A DNA stretch of 64,000 bases from Aliihoeflea sp. 40Bstr573 (lineage in GTDB: Bacteria > Pseudomonadota > Alphaproteobacteria > Rhizobiales > Rhizobiaceae): positions 248,001 to 312,000 of the forward strand of contig NZ_JAAAMH010000002.1 of assembly GCF_024105655.1 (NCBI RefSeq), in the 5' to 3' direction. Of this stretch, positions 36,737 through 46,432 are shown in pieces. The first letter of the stretch is position 1, and the number at the start of each line of letters is the position of its first letter. The notes beneath the pieces are model-generated. The model had not been told where the DNA came from, did not search any database, and worked only from the letters and a program-made list of their open reading frames with translations. Position numbers and translations under genes: made by a program.

Positions 36737-37033
36737 ATGTCCCGCGCATGTGAATTGACCGGCAAGGCCGTGATGACCGGCAACAATGTCAGCCACGCCA
36801 ACAACAAGACCCGTCGTCGCTTCCTGCCGAATCTCGTCAATGTGACGCTGATGTCGGAAGTGCTGAACCAGAATGTGCGCCTGCGCATTTCGGCGAACGC
36901 GCTGCGTTCGGTCGAACACCGCGGCGGCCTCGACGCCTTCCTTTTGAAGGCCGGCGTCAGCGATCTTTCGCAGCGCGCGCGCCTGCTCAAGAAGCAGATC
37001 GCCAAGAAGACGCAGGAACAGGCTACCGCCTGA
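36737..37033 (+). CDS. rpmB: 50S ribosomal protein L28
   Basis: A 98-residue basic protein beginning [28 protein letters not shown] and continuing with [10 protein letters not shown], the L28 signature. The alphaproteobacterial length (about 97) is normal. Zinc-binding Cys pairs are absent, so it is the Zn-independent form. The queuosine-precursor transporter gene follows after 83 bases. Confidence 0.97.
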   Translation: MSRACELTGKAVMTGNNVSHANNKTRRRFLPNLVNVTLMSEVLNQNVRLRISANALRSVEHRGGLDAFLLKAGVSDLSQRARLLKKQIAKKTQEQATA

Positions 37034-37056
37034 TTTCGTCCGTCTAGCCCTATCGA

Positions 37057-37089
37057 CGGCGGGTGTTCCTTCATCGAAGGCGCCCGCCG
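37057..37089 (+). other. hairpin after rpmB, abutting the riboswitch candidate
   Basis: CGGCGGG (37057-37063) pairs with CCCGCCG (37083-37089); inside, CCTTC pairs with GAAGG. There is no T-run, so it is not a normal terminator. It ends exactly where the preQ1-I-like fold begins and could stack on it or stabilise the rpmB mRNA end. Confidence 0.5.
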
Positions 37090-37090
37090 A

Positions 37091-37119
37091 CTGGTTCCAT
37101 AACCCAGGTTAAAAAAATG
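37091..37119 (+). promoter_or_regulatory. candidate preQ1-I riboswitch, start codon in the pseudoknot
   Basis: The leader reads CTGG-TTC-CAT-AAC-CCAG, then an A-rich tail and ATG. P1 is CTGG (37091-37094) with CCAG (37104-37107). L1 is TTC. CAT (37098-37100) can pair with the start codon ATG (37117-37119) as P2. C103 just before the P1 3' strand sits where the preQ1-binding C lies in Bacillus and Thermoanaerobacter aptamers. The A-rich tail (37110-37116) matches the conserved L3. The loop between P2 and P1 is short (AA). The gene downstream transports queuosine precursors, the expected target. Confidence 0.65.
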
Positions 37120-37740
37120 CAGACCCAGAACGTTACCGTTTGGCCCTTCGTGGCCGCGATGGCCACCATCGTCGTCGCATCCAATATCCTCGTCCAGTTT
37201 CCCTTCCCGCATTTCGGCCTCCAGGATCTTCTGACCTGGGGCGCGTTCACCTATCCGATCGCGTTCCTCGTCACGGACCTCACCAATCGTCGGTTCGGTC
37301 CGGCTGCGGCGCGCAAGGTCGTGCTCGTCGGCTTTGCCATCGCGATCGTGCTGTCGGTTTGGCTGGCGACGCCGCGCATTGCCATCGCCTCTGGTTCGGC
37401 CTTCCTTGTCGCACAGCTGCTCGACGTCGCGATCTTCGACAGGCTCCGCCGGAACGCCTGGTGGCAGGCGCCGCTGATCTCGACCGTCATCGGCTCTCTC
37501 GTCGACACCGCCCTTTTCTTCTCGCTCGCCTTCGCCGCGCGGTTCGCCATGCTGGACACGGCGTTCGGGCTGGAAGACGGATCGCTGGGCTTTCCGGTGC
37601 CGCTCCTGGGTGCGGAAGTGCCGCTCTGGCTGTCGCTGGCGCTCGGCGACCTCGTCGTGAAGATCGGGCTCGGCGTCGCGATGCTCGGGCCTTACGGGGC
37701 ACTGTTGTCGGTGCTGCGTCCGGCGCCCGCGGTGCGGTAA
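37117..37740 (+). CDS. queuosine precursor transporter (YhhQ/VUT family)
   Basis: A 207-residue inner-membrane protein with six membrane segments. The motifs ASNILVQFPFPHFGLQDLLTWGAFTYPIAFLVTDLTNRRFG and WWQAPLISTVIGSLVDTALFFSLAF identify the YhhQ (COG1738) family, importers of preQ0/preQ1. The start ATG has only an AGG as ribosome site, which lies in the P1 stem of the riboswitch candidate. A longer frame begins 18 codons upstream but would translate through the hairpin and aptamer. Confidence 0.9.
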   Translation: MQTQNVTVWPFVAAMATIVVASNILVQFPFPHFGLQDLLTWGAFTYPIAFLVTDLTNRRFGPAAARKVVLVGFAIAIVLSVWLATPRIAIASGSAFLVAQLLDVAIFDRLRRNAWWQAPLISTVIGSLVDTALFFSLAFAARFAMLDTAFGLEDGSLGFPVPLLGAEVPLWLSLALGDLVVKIGLGVAMLGPYGALLSVLRPAPAVR

Positions 37741-37765
37741 TTTCGGCGCGGCCGCGCGCAAGCCC

Positions 37766-38761
37766 TCATTCCTCTGCCAGTTCGAACTCTAGATAGAGAT
37801 TGCGCTGGATCCACGACTGGTTGTCATCCGACATGAGCGCGACGATCAGGCGACCGTCGGTGCGGCGGAAGACGTCGAGCGCTTCCATGTTGTCGACATG
37901 GTAGGCCATATTGGCGTCGAGAAGGATGTCACCGTCGACCAACGCACCGGGGCGGATGTTGTCTACCGGTATCAGCCGCAGGCGCATCGCGACGCCGCGC
38001 GCGTAGGAGAAGCGGCGTTCGAGCAGAAGCAGGTCGCCATCGGGCAGAAAGACACCGTCCGTAACGTCGAACTCGTCGGTGCGGCGTACCTTGAAGACGC
38101 CCTTGTGCGGCCCTTCCAGAACGGCGGCGAAGATGTTGCCCTCGCGATCGATCGATTTTTCGGCGACGACGATGCGGGCTCCGGCCAGTGGGCCATCGGC
38201 CGGCGCGCGGGCAACGGTTTCGAAGCCGGCATTGTAGCGCAGCTCGCCGCTCGGGATCAGAAAATCGAGATCGCGGATCGGGCCGGACATGGCGGCCGGA
38301 TTCAGGCGATATTCGGAGACGCGGGCGCGGCGTTCGAAGGTGACCGTCGCGATGCCGTCATGGACCGAGATGCCCTCTGCGTCAACGCGCTCCTTGTCGT
38401 CGATCGGGCGGCCGGCTTCATCGACCATTTGCTGCATCGAAAAGTCGCCGAGACCCACCGGCACGCCATCCTCGTCTCGCTGGACCGCGCCGGAAAACCA
38501 ATAACCGTGGTCGGCGACACCAACGAATTCTGTGCCCGCCGACAGGAATCGGAAGCCCGACAACTGACCGAATTCGCGCCGGTCTCCCGTCATCGAGAAG
38601 CCGCCGATGAAGGTCAGGCGGCCGTAATCGCCCTCCGCGCCGGCGACGCGGAATTTTGAAATCCGGCTGAATTCCAGTTCCACTGGAAAGGCGCCGGATG
38701 CGTGCGATGGTCCGGCCAGGCTTGCCAGCGCGAGCGATGCCGCCAGAAGACGGGCGATCAT
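37766..38761 (-). CDS. exported esterase-like (phytase-like) protein
   Basis: A 331-residue protein with a signal peptide (about residues 1-23, ending PSHASG) and a beta-propeller-like body with the motifs [44 protein letters not shown] and [12 protein letters not shown], as in the esterase-like-activity-of-phytase family (PF13449). Function in the cell is unknown. Its ATG overlaps the cobT stop (ATGA at 38758-38761), a fixed neighbour pair in rhizobia, although no role in cobalamin synthesis is known. Confidence 0.82.
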   Translation of the reverse strand: MIARLLAASLALASLAGPSHASGAFPVELEFSRISKFRVAGAEGDYGRLTFIGGFSMTGDRREFGQLSGFRFLSAGTEFVGVADHGYWFSGAVQRDEDGVPVGLGDFSMQQMVDEAGRPIDDKERVDAEGISVHDGIATVTFERRARVSEYRLNPAAMSGPIRDLDFLIPSGELRYNAGFETVARAPADGPLAGARIVVAEKSIDREGNIFAAVLEGPHKGVFKVRRTDEFDVTDGVFLPDGDLLLLERRFSYARGVAMRLRLIPVDNIRPGALVDGDILLDANMAYHVDNMEALDVFRRTDGRLIVALMSDDNQSWIQRNLYLEFELAEE

Positions 38762-40653
38762 CCCGCCCGGCGCTGCTGGCCGCGCGCGGAGCGCGCCGTT
38801 TCTTCCTCGAAGAGGCTCGCGAGCTGCTCGGTCATCGCGCCCGCCAGTTCCTCGGCGTCCACAATGGTGACGGCGCGCCGATAGTAGCGCGTGACGTCGT
38901 GACCGATGCCGATGGCGAGAAGTTCGACGGGCGAGCGGGTCTCGATCAGGTCGATCGCGGCGCGCAGATGACGCTCCAGATAGTTGCCCGGATTGACCGA
39001 AAGCGTCGAATCGTCGACCGGCGCGCCGTCGGAGATCATCATCAGGATCTTGCGTTGCTCCGGCCGCGCGATCAGGCGCTGGTGCGCCCACAACAGCGCT
39101 TCGCCGTCGATGTTCTCCTTCAGCAGCCCTTCGCGCATCATCAGGCCAAGGTTGCGGCGCGCGCGGCGCCACGGCTCATCGGCGGACTTGTAGATGATGT
39201 GGCGCAGGTCGTTGAGGCGGCCAGGATTGGCGGGCTTGCCGCCCTTCAGCCACTTCTCGCGCGCCTGCCCACCCTTCCACGCGCGCGTGGTGAAGCCGAG
39301 AATTTCGACCGAGACGCCGCAGCGCTCCAGCGTGCGGGCAAGAATGTCGGCGCAGGTGGCGGCGACCGTGATGGGGCGGCCGCGCATGGAGCCGGAATTG
39401 TCGAGCACCAGCGTGACGACCGTGTCGCGGAAATTGGTGTCGCGCTCGCGCTTGAAGGAGAGCGGCTGCATCGGGTCGATGACGACGCGCACGAGGCGGG
39501 CAGGATCGAGCGAGCCCTCTTCGAGGTCGAACTCCCACGAGCGGTTCTGCTGCGCCATCAAACGACGCTGGAGACGGTTTGCGAGGCGCCCGACGACGCC
39601 CTGCAGATTGGCGAGCTGCTTGTCCAAAAAGGCGCGCAGGCGCTCCAGTTCCTCTTCGTCGCACAACTCGGCTGCGCTTATGGTCTCGTCGAACTCGCGG
39701 GTGAAGACCTTGTAGTCGATCTCCTTCGGCAGGTTGGCGAAAGGGTCGTTCGTGCGGCGCGTTTCGCCCGGCGTTTCGGCATCGAGCTCGTCGTCGTCGG
39801 CCATGTCGTCGGCGGACGCGTCGGTCGCCTCGGTTTCGCCGGCCTCCTGATCCTCGCTCGTCTCCTGCGATTCGTCGGCCTGGGACTGGTCGGAGCCCGA
39901 ATCGTCCTCGCCGCCGTCGTCGGCCGAATCCTCACCTTCGGGCTGGTCGTCCTCATTGTCTTCGGTGTCGTCGGACTGCTCGTCCTCGGCAAGGTCCTCG
40001 GCCATGTCCATCGAGGCCAGCATGTCGCGCATGACGCGGGCGAAAGCCTGCTGGTCGTCGACACTGATCGCGAGGCCATCGAGGGTTTCGCCGGCCTTGT
40101 CCTCGATCCAGTCGCGCCAGAGCGAGACGACACGCTCGCCGCTCTTCGGCGCGGGGCGGCCGGTCAAGCGCTCGCGCACCATCAGCGCGACGGCCTCTTC
40201 CAGCGGAGCCTCGGATTGCTGGGTGACGGCGGCGAGATTCGCCTTCGAGTATCTGTCCTCCAGCATCGAGCCGATATTGTCGCCGACACCGGTCATCGCG
40301 CGCGAGCCGATCGCTTCGACCCGGGCCTGCTCGACCGCATCGAAAATCGCGCGCGCCTGTTTTCCCTGCGGCGCGAGCTTCGAATGGACGGTATTGTCGT
40401 GGCAGGCGCGGCGCAGCGCCATCGAATCGCCGAGGCCGCGGGTGACGGCAATGTCGTTTGCGCTCGGCTTGCGCGGCAGATCGGGCAAGCGGGCGCGGTT
40501 GCCGGCCAGGGCCGGCTTTTCCTTGGCGAAGCTGACCTCCATCTCCGCATCGCCGGAAATGGCACGCACGCATAGCGACAGCGCGCGCTTGAAGGCGTCG
40601 GTATCGGCGCCGTTGCCGCTCTTCGCTCTGGAATTATCGCCCGGTCCGGCCAT
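38758..40653 (-). CDS. cobT: cobaltochelatase subunit CobT
   Basis: A 631-residue subunit of the ATP-dependent aerobic cobaltochelatase (CobN-CobS-CobT), which inserts cobalt into hydrogenobyrinic acid a,c-diamide. It has an N-terminal helical part, a long acidic stretch (about residues 215-300, rich in Asp, Glu and Ser), and a C-terminal VWA domain with the metal-ion-dependent adhesion site DNSGSMRG near residue 416. Length is normal. It follows cobS after nine bases. cobN is not in the window. Confidence 0.96.
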   Translation of the reverse strand: MAGPGDNSRAKSGNGADTDAFKRALSLCVRAISGDAEMEVSFAKEKPALAGNRARLPDLPRKPSANDIAVTRGLGDSMALRRACHDNTVHSKLAPQGKQARAIFDAVEQARVEAIGSRAMTGVGDNIGSMLEDRYSKANLAAVTQQSEAPLEEAVALMVRERLTGRPAPKSGERVVSLWRDWIEDKAGETLDGLAISVDDQQAFARVMRDMLASMDMAEDLAEDEQSDDTEDNEDDQPEGEDSADDGGEDDSGSDQSQADESQETSEDQEAGETEATDASADDMADDDELDAETPGETRRTNDPFANLPKEIDYKVFTREFDETISAAELCDEEELERLRAFLDKQLANLQGVVGRLANRLQRRLMAQQNRSWEFDLEEGSLDPARLVRVVIDPMQPLSFKRERDTNFRDTVVTLVLDNSGSMRGRPITVAATCADILARTLERCGVSVEILGFTTRAWKGGQAREKWLKGGKPANPGRLNDLRHIIYKSADEPWRRARRNLGLMMREGLLKENIDGEALLWAHQRLIARPEQRKILMMISDGAPVDDSTLSVNPGNYLERHLRAAIDLIETRSPVELLAIGIGHDVTRYYRRAVTIVDAEELAGAMTEQLASLFEEETARSARGQQRRAG

Positions 40654-40662
40654 CTCGTCCCG

Positions 40663-41649
40663 TTATGCCAGTACGACGTTGGCAGCGGATTCGGGCAGTT
40701 CCTGGCCGAAGGCACGCTGATAGAACTCGGCGACCACGCTGCGCTCGAGTTCGTCGCACTTGTTGAGGAAGGTGAGGCGGAAGGCGAAGCCGACATCCTT
40801 GAAGATGTCCGCATTTTCGGCCCAGGTGATGACCGTACGCGGGCTCATGACCGTCGACAGGTCGCCATTGACGAAGGCCGAACGCGTCATGTCGGCAACG
40901 CGGACCATCTTGTTGACGATGTCGCGGCCCTTGTCGTTGCGGAAGTGCTTGGCCTTGGCGAGGACGATGTTCACCTCGTCGTCATGCGGCAGATAGTTCA
41001 GTGTCGAGACGATGGACCAGCGGTCCATCTGCGCCTGGTTGATCTGCTGCGTGCCGTGATAAAGGCCCGTCGTATCGCCGAGGCCGACCGTGTTGGCGGT
41101 GGCGAAGATGCGGAAGGCGGGATGCGGGCGGATGACCCGGCTCTGGTCCAGCAGCGTCAGCCGGCCGGACGATTCCAGCACGCGCTGGATGACGAACATC
41201 ACGTCCGGGCGACCGGCGTCGTATTCGTCGAAGACGAGCGCGACATTGTGCTGGTAGGCCCAGGGCAGGATGCCGTCCTTGAACTCGGTGACCTGCATGC
41301 CCTCACGCACCACGATGGCATCCTTGCCGACCAGGTCGATACGGGAGACGTGGCTGTCGAGATTGATGCGCACGCAGGGCCAGTTGAGGCGGGCGGCAAC
41401 CTGCTCGATATGCGTCGACTTGCCCGTGCCGTGATAGCCCGAGATCATGACGCGGCGGTTGTAGGTGAAGCCGGCGAGGATCGCGAGCGTGGTCTGTTTG
41501 TCGAACAGATAGTCGGGGTCGATGTCCGGCACATGGCTGTCGGCAATCGAATAGGCCGGCACCACCATCTCGGATTCGAAGCCGAACTTCTCGCGAACCG
41601 AAACGGTCGTGTCAGGCAGGTTTGCGATGTCGCGGTCAACCTTGTTCAT
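40663..41649 (-). CDS. cobS: cobaltochelatase subunit CobS
   Basis: A 328-residue AAA+ ATPase, the motor of the cobaltochelatase. Walker [10 protein letters not shown] lies at residues 71-79; Walker [10 protein letters not shown] near 140; sensor [11 protein letters not shown] follows. ATG 41649 has a GGAGACAAG ribosome site; the frame is open 13 codons further. First of the leftward cobS-cobT-esterase unit, behind the J-domain gene. Confidence 0.96.
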   Translation of the reverse strand: MNKVDRDIANLPDTTVSVREKFGFESEMVVPAYSIADSHVPDIDPDYLFDKQTTLAILAGFTYNRRVMISGYHGTGKSTHIEQVAARLNWPCVRINLDSHVSRIDLVGKDAIVVREGMQVTEFKDGILPWAYQHNVALVFDEYDAGRPDVMFVIQRVLESSGRLTLLDQSRVIRPHPAFRIFATANTVGLGDTTGLYHGTQQINQAQMDRWSIVSTLNYLPHDDEVNIVLAKAKHFRNDKGRDIVNKMVRVADMTRSAFVNGDLSTVMSPRTVITWAENADIFKDVGFAFRLTFLNKCDELERSVVAEFYQRAFGQELPESAANVVLA

Positions 41650-41724
41650 CTTGTCTCCACACACGGCAGCGCGGCCACCGTTCGTCAAATCTCTTTGCTG
41701 GCCATCGTTTACCAGACGGTGCGA

Positions 41725-42345
41725 TCAACACAAACCCGCTTGTTTGAGCATCCGGTATGCCTGGATGACATCACGAAACCGGTCTTCGGAGGCACGGTCG
41801 CCGCCATTGGCATCAGGGTGATGCCGCTTCACCAGTTCCTTATAGCGCTGCTTGATCGCCGTTCCAGTCGCGGAAGGGTCCAGGCCCAAGGTTTCCATTG
41901 CTTTGGCCTCAAGCGACTTCAGCTTGCGGGTGCGCGGCCGGTCGGACGGATCGATGCCATCGTTGAACATGCCGTAGGGATCGCGCATGCGCCCGTTCGG
42001 CCCGGACCGGCCCGATCGCTTCTGCGAGAAATCGGGAGAGGCCTGCGCGCCCTTGTTGACGCCCATCTTCCAGGTCGGGCGGTGTCCCGTCAGCGCTTCC
42101 TTCTGGAAACGCGCGATGTCGCCTTCGGCAAGGCCGGAGAAATAATTGAAGCCCTTGTTGTACTCGCGCACATGGTCGAAGCAGAATTTGAAGTACTCGC
42201 CCTCCGCCATGCGCCCGACCGGGGCGCGGTGGGTGCCGGGCGCATCGCACCCGTCCCACTGGCACACGGGCGCGCTCGTGGCACGCTCTGCCTCGGGCGA
42301 GCGGCGGACCTTGATCTTCTCGAAATATTTCGAATAGGCGTTCAT
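41725..42345 (-). CDS. J-domain (DnaJ-like) protein
   Basis: A 206-residue cytosolic protein. The N-terminal half has a small Cys-containing region (CQWDGCDAPG...FKFCFDHVREYN) and the C-terminal 60 residues form a J domain with the HPD motif in YKELVKRHHPDANGG (near residue 176). Such rhizobial proteins with the J domain at the C-terminus stand next to bolA and cobS. It would stimulate an Hsp70; client unknown. Confidence 0.88.
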   Translation of the reverse strand: MNAYSKYFEKIKVRRSPEAERATSAPVCQWDGCDAPGTHRAPVGRMAEGEYFKFCFDHVREYNKGFNYFSGLAEGDIARFQKEALTGHRPTWKMGVNKGAQASPDFSQKRSGRSGPNGRMRDPYGMFNDGIDPSDRPRTRKLKSLEAKAMETLGLDPSATGTAIKQRYKELVKRHHPDANGGDRASEDRFRDVIQAYRMLKQAGLC

Positions 42346-42479
42346 GGAAACTCGTTACCGTCGAACCGGGAATTATGGGTGCTTCGGCGCGCGAAACAAG
42401 AATTGACATTCTGCGGCCAATGAACGTCCTGCCGGTGATTCAGAAATCAGCGGCATCGCGCCGCATGAAGGAGACCAAG

Positions 42480-42782
42480 ATGACGATCCAGACTGCCATC
42501 GAAACGAAGCTTCAGGAGCGCTTTCACCCCGACCGACTCGCGGTCATCAATGAAAGCCACCTCCATGCCGGTCACCATCATCAGCATTCGGGCGAACATG
42601 AGACGTTCGACGGCTCGGGCGAGACACATTTCCGCGTACGCATCGTCGCGCCCGAGTTCGCGGGCATGAGCCGAATTGAGCGCCACCGCGCCGTCAATGC
42701 CGCGCTCGCCGCCGAACTGGAGGCCGGCGTTCATGCGCTGGCGATCGAGCCGGCCGCACCGGGCGAGGCGACGCGCTGGTAG
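42480..42782 (+). CDS. BolA family protein
   Basis: A 100-residue protein with the BolA fold: IETKLQERFHPDRLAVINESHLHAGH, then GSGETHFRVRIVAPEFAG and RIERHRAVNAALAAEL. A His-rich stretch (HLHAGHHHQHSGEH) follows the first helix. BolA proteins bind monothiol glutaredoxins and [2Fe-2S] clusters and affect iron regulation and morphology. A strong GAAGGAGA ribosome site selects ATG 42480. Divergent from the J-domain gene. Confidence 0.92.
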   Translation: MTIQTAIETKLQERFHPDRLAVINESHLHAGHHHQHSGEHETFDGSGETHFRVRIVAPEFAGMSRIERHRAVNAALAAELEAGVHALAIEPAAPGEATRW

Positions 42783-42788
42783 CGCGCG

Positions 42789-44135
42789 TCAAGCCGACGG
42801 CGCGCGGGCCGCTTCCGGCTCGGGCTCCCGGTTGGGCGCGGGAAGCTGCAATTGCGGTGGCGCGGTCGGCGCCGCCGCGACATCGCCCAGCGGGCGAATC
42901 CGCAGCCGCGTGATGCGGTTCTTCTCGCGTTTCAGGACGACGAAGCGCATTCCGTGGAAGGTGAAGGCCTGCTTTTCCTCGGGAATCATCTGGGCCTCGT
43001 GGATGACGAGGCCGGCAATGGTGGTCGCTTCCTCATCCGGCAAGTTCCAGTCGAGCGCGCGGTTCAGGTCGCGAATCGGGACGAAGCCTTCGACGACCAC
43101 GGAGCCGTCGGCCTCCTGCTTGACGCCCTGCATCTCGACATCGTGCTCGTCCGCGATCTCGCCCACGATTTCCTCGATGATGTCTTCCAGCGTCACCAGG
43201 CCTTCGACCTCGCCATACTCGTCGACGACGATGGCGAAATGGGCCTTGCGGCGCAGAAATGCGCTCAACTGGTCCTGCAGCGTCGTCGTGTCCGGCACGA
43301 ACCAGGGCTTGGACGCGACCTTCATGATGTCGATGCGGCCAAAATCGTTGCCGACCTCGTTGAGCGCGCGCAACAGATCCTTGGCGTGGATGACGCCGAC
43401 GATATTGTCTGTCGAGCCGCGCCAGAGCGGCAGGCGCGTATAGGGGCTTTGCAGGATCTCGCGCACCACAGCCTCCGGAGCCTCGTCGGCGTTGACCGAG
43501 CGCATCGAGGTGCGGTGGACCATGATGTCGGAGACTTCCAGTTCGTGCAGGTCAAGAAGGCCGCCGACGCGGTCGCGGTCGTGCTTCTCGAGGCCGCCCT
43601 CGCGCTGCAGCACCTCGACGGTGCCGCGGATTTCCTGGTGCGCGGAGAGGAGATTGTCGTCGCGGCCCAGATGGATGCCGAAGAGGCCGAGCATCCCCCG
43701 GACGATGTAGTTCACCGCCACCGACAGATGGCCGAAGATCAACACCACGAATTGCGCGAAGCGAGACACGGTGAGCGCGAATTGCTCGGGCTTCGACAGG
43801 GCCCAGGATTTCGGCAGGATCTCCGCGAAGATCACGAGCAGAACGGTCATGCCGACCGTGGCGTAGACGACACCGGCCGAACCGAAAACCGTCAACAGGA
43901 CGCTGGTCGCGAGCGAAGACGCCAGGATGTTGACGAGGTTGTTGCCTATGAGGAGCGCGCCGACCATGCGGTCCTTGCGCTCGATCAGCTGCGCGATGAC
44001 ACCGGCGCGCGCATCGCCATTCTGTTCGAGCGTGTGGAGGCGCGCGCGCGACACAGCGGTCACGCTGGTCTCCGTTCCTGAGAACAGGAAGGACATCATG
44101 ATCAGAAAGATGATGATGGCGATCGTCAGGATCAT
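42789..44135 (-). CDS. HlyC/CorC family transporter (CNNM, CBS and CorC_HlyC domains)
   Basis: A 448-residue inner-membrane protein: DUF21/CNNM membrane domain with four segments (residues 1-190), two CBS domains (about 205-330, with MVHRTSMRSV and EYGEVEGLVTLEDIIEEIVGEI), and the CorC_HlyC C-terminal domain (about 345-425). Members act in magnesium or cobalt efflux/resistance. Its ATG overlaps the aroB stop by four bases (44132-44135), so it is in an operon with aroK-aroB. Confidence 0.9.
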   Translation of the reverse strand: MILTIAIIIFLIMMSFLFSGTETSVTAVSRARLHTLEQNGDARAGVIAQLIERKDRMVGALLIGNNLVNILASSLATSVLLTVFGSAGVVYATVGMTVLLVIFAEILPKSWALSKPEQFALTVSRFAQFVVLIFGHLSVAVNYIVRGMLGLFGIHLGRDDNLLSAHQEIRGTVEVLQREGGLEKHDRDRVGGLLDLHELEVSDIMVHRTSMRSVNADEAPEAVVREILQSPYTRLPLWRGSTDNIVGVIHAKDLLRALNEVGNDFGRIDIMKVASKPWFVPDTTTLQDQLSAFLRRKAHFAIVVDEYGEVEGLVTLEDIIEEIVGEIADEHDVEMQGVKQEADGSVVVEGFVPIRDLNRALDWNLPDEEATTIAGLVIHEAQMIPEEKQAFTFHGMRFVVLKREKNRITRLRIRPLGDVAAAPTAPPQLQLPAPNREPEPEAARAPSA

Positions 44136-45241
44136 GCCGGCAAATTCTCCGTCAGGAACGAAAGGACGTCGGCAGGCGCAACATCTTTTGCAATGAAGGC
44201 CCGGCCGATGCCGCGGGTGAGGATGAAGGTCAGCGCGCCGCGCGATACCTTCTTGTCCTGCGCAATATAGGTCAAAAGCGCCTCGGCGCCAGGAAGGCCG
44301 CCGGGAACGTCCATCATTTTCGTCGGCAGACCGACTTCGCCCAGATGCCGCTCGACACGATCCGCATCGGCCGGATCGATCAGGCCGAGGCGCGCCGAGA
44401 AGCGATGTGCCAGCACCATGCCGATCGCAACCGCCTCGCCATGCACGAGGCGAGATCCGTCATAACCCGTCGCGCCCTCGAGGGCGTGCGCGAAAGTGTG
44501 CCCGAGATTGAGAAGCGCGCGGTCGCCGGTCTCGCGCTCGTCGCGCGCGACGACGTTAGCCTTGGACTGGCAGGAACGCCGGATCGCCTCGACGCGGGCC
44601 GCGCCGCCGGCGAAGACGTCGCGCCAGTTCTCCTCCAGCCAGGCGAAGAAGTCGGGCTGGTCGATCAGGCCATATTTCGCCATTTCAGCATAGCCGGCGC
44701 GAAACTCGCGCGGCGGAAGCGTGTCGAGCGCGGCGGTATCGGCGATGACCAGCGCCGGCTGCTGGAAGACGCCGACGAGATTCTTGCCCCGCTTCGTATT
44801 GATGCCGGTCTTCCCGCCGACCGAGGAATCCACCTGCGCCAGAAGCGAGGTCGGCACCTGGACGAACTCCATGCCGCGGCGCACGATCCCGGCGGCAAAA
44901 CCGGTCAGGTCGCCGATGACCCCTCCCCCGAGCGCCAGAACGCAGTCGTTGCGTTCGAAGCGGCCGGCAAGGACGAAATCGACGACTTCCTCCAGCCTCG
45001 GAAAGCTTTTCGTGGCTTCGCCCGCCGGCAGGACAAGAATTTCGTGAGCGATGCCGGATGCCTTGAGCGAAGCTTCGAGGCGCGGCAGTTGCCGGTCGGC
45101 GACGTTGACGTCGGTGACGATGGCAACCCGGGCGCGCGGAAGACGGGCGGCAAGGGCCGCTCCTGCCTCGTCCAGCGTGCCGGGGCCGATGAGAATCGGA
45201 TAGGAGCGCGAGCCAAGCTCGACATCGACACGGCTCGTCAT
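44132..45241 (-). CDS. aroB: 3-dehydroquinate synthase
   Basis: A 369-residue NAD- and metal-dependent enzyme of the shikimate pathway turning DAHP into 3-dehydroquinate. Motifs seen: LALGGGVIGDLTGFAAGIVRRG, VPTSLLAQVDSSVGGKTGIN, GYAEMAKYGLI, and LNLGHTFAHALE with metal-binding His. It starts one base after the aroK stop and overlaps the HlyC/CorC gene. Confidence 0.97.
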   Translation of the reverse strand: MTSRVDVELGSRSYPILIGPGTLDEAGAALAARLPRARVAIVTDVNVADRQLPRLEASLKASGIAHEILVLPAGEATKSFPRLEEVVDFVLAGRFERNDCVLALGGGVIGDLTGFAAGIVRRGMEFVQVPTSLLAQVDSSVGGKTGINTKRGKNLVGVFQQPALVIADTAALDTLPPREFRAGYAEMAKYGLIDQPDFFAWLEENWRDVFAGGAARVEAIRRSCQSKANVVARDERETGDRALLNLGHTFAHALEGATGYDGSRLVHGEAVAIGMVLAHRFSARLGLIDPADADRVERHLGEVGLPTKMMDVPGGLPGAEALLTYIAQDKKVSRGALTFILTRGIGRAFIAKDVAPADVLSFLTENLPA

Positions 45242-45242
45242 C

Positions 45243-45830
45243 TCAATCGACCTTCGTCATGCTCTGGTTCAATTTTGCGTTGACCGCCTCGATGATCTCG
45301 CCGGCAATGACGGTGTGGCGCGCATCGCGGCTCGTCACGGTCAGGTCGGCCTCGGCATAGACCGGATAACGGTCCTCCATCAGCTTTCGCATCATGGCGC
45401 GTGGGTCCGGCGTTTTCAGGAGCGGCCGGTTCTGGCGCCGCGCGACGCGCTCCATCAAAGTGTCGAGATCGGCCTTGAGCCAGATCGAAATAGCGTGTGC
45501 GCGAATGGCTGCGCGGGTGTCCGCATTCATGAACGCGCCGCCGCCGGTCGCGATGACCGCCGGGCCGTCCGCAATCAGGCGGGTCACGACGCGCTGCTCG
45601 AGCGCTCGGAACTCGACCTCACCATAGGCCTCGAAAAGTTCGGGGACCGTCATGCGCGAGACGCTTTCGATCTCGTGATCGCTGTCGGCGAAGGGGAGCT
45701 GCAGGGCCTGCGCGACCTTGCGGCCGACCGAGGTCTTGCCTGCGCCCATCAGTCCAACGAGAACAAGGGTTCTCGTGCCGATGCGGGCGCGCACGTGCTC
45801 GATCAATTCCGTCATCGCTGTGGCGCCCAT
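45243..45830 (-). CDS. aroK: shikimate kinase
   Basis: A 195-residue P-loop kinase phosphorylating shikimate. P-loop GLMGAGKT at residues 26-33, the DSDHEIE motif (shikimate-binding Asp), and the ATGGGAFM motif. The ATG at 45830 has a GAGGAG ribosome site six bases away; the frame is open to 45884, but the extra 18 residues are not conserved-looking. Heads the leftward aroK-aroB-hlyC/corC operon. Confidence 0.94.
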   Translation of the reverse strand: MGATAMTELIEHVRARIGTRTLVLVGLMGAGKTSVGRKVAQALQLPFADSDHEIESVSRMTVPELFEAYGEVEFRALEQRVVTRLIADGPAVIATGGGAFMNADTRAAIRAHAISIWLKADLDTLMERVARRQNRPLLKTPDPRAMMRKLMEDRYPVYAEADLTVTSRDARHTVIAGEIIEAVNAKLNQSMTKVD

Positions 45831-45978
45831 GCCCGACTCCTCACGAGGGGTATCGACAGGAACGCGGCGAACGTCAAGGCGCATCGACGGGCGCGGGGCT
45901 GATACGACTTATGCTTGCACTCCCGGACGCCGCGTCCCATAAAGGTACACGCGAGCGCGGCGGCCAAACGGGAGACCG

Positions 45979-46128
45979 ATGCCTACACTTTTCCGGTTTC
46001 TGATGACGCTCCTTATCCTGGCGGGGATCGTCTATGGAGCGATGTATGCGCTGGTGCTTTTCGTTGAGCCCAATCGCGGCGAAATGAGCGTGCGGATACC
46101 GCCGGAAAGGCTGCAGCCCCCTCGTTGA
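45979..46128 (+). CDS. 49-residue single-span membrane protein
   Basis: A short gene, easily missed by length filters. It has a GGGAG ribosome site and encodes a protein with one N-terminal membrane segment (FLMTLLILAGIVYGAMYALVLFV) and a polar C-terminus PNRGEMSVRIPPERLQP. A very similar small protein is known to me beside aroK in many rhizobia. Function unknown. It is divergent from aroK and converges with the small stress-type membrane protein gene. Confidence 0.7.
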   Translation: MPTLFRFLMTLLILAGIVYGAMYALVLFVEPNRGEMSVRIPPERLQPPR

Positions 46129-46135
46129 ACCGAAC

Positions 46136-46318
46136 TCAGCTCAGGATATTGAAGATGAGCGTGCCGGCGACCAGTCCGGCAAATACCAGCAGCGCCAGTC
46201 GGAAGTAGCCGTATGGTCCGTAATTCGGCCCGGGCGGCAAGGGCTCAGGGTTTTCGCTGTGGTGATCGCCCATGGCGAGACGCGCCGCACGTTCCAGATT
46301 CATCATGTGAGCGACCAT
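46136..46318 (-). CDS. 60-residue membrane protein under an EcfG-type promoter
   Basis: An N-terminal helix with MNLERAARLAMGDH, a Pro-rich middle (ENPEPLPPGPNYGPYGYF), and one C-terminal membrane segment (LALLVFAGLVAGTLIFNIL). ATG 46318 follows an AGGAGGTG ribosome site; a GTG two codons upstream overlaps that site. A textbook EcfG promoter (GGAAC, 16 nt, CGTT) lies 26 bases before it, so it is probably a general-stress-response protein. Function unknown. Confidence 0.7.
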   Translation of the reverse strand: MVAHMMNLERAARLAMGDHHSENPEPLPPGPNYGPYGYFRLALLVFAGLVAGTLIFNILS

Positions 46319-46343
46319 ATCCACCTCCTGCCTTGAACAGCAA

Positions 46344-46368
46344 AACGGACCACCGGATTTTCAGTTCC
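46344..46368 (-). promoter_or_regulatory. EcfG-type promoter for the 60-residue membrane protein
   Basis: On the minus strand GGAAC (46368-46364), 16 nt, CGTT (46347-46344): a full match to the alphaproteobacterial EcfG consensus. Confidence 0.8.
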
Positions 46369-46400
46369 AGCGCGACGTCGCAAAAAAGAACGAACGCAAC

Positions 46401-46425
46401 GGAACCCGTCCGGGTCGAAACAGTT
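46401..46425 (+). promoter_or_regulatory. EcfG-type promoter for the candidate sRNA
   Basis: GGAAC (46401-46405), 17 nt, GTT (46423-46425). It points away from the promoter at 46344-46368 and toward a non-coding stretch that ends in a strong terminator. Confidence 0.6.
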
Positions 46426-46432
46426 AAAATGG

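Noticed and set aside
41650-41724. Cobalamin riboswitch before cobS
   Set aside because: The gap before cobS is under 80 bases and shows no B12-box-like sequence.
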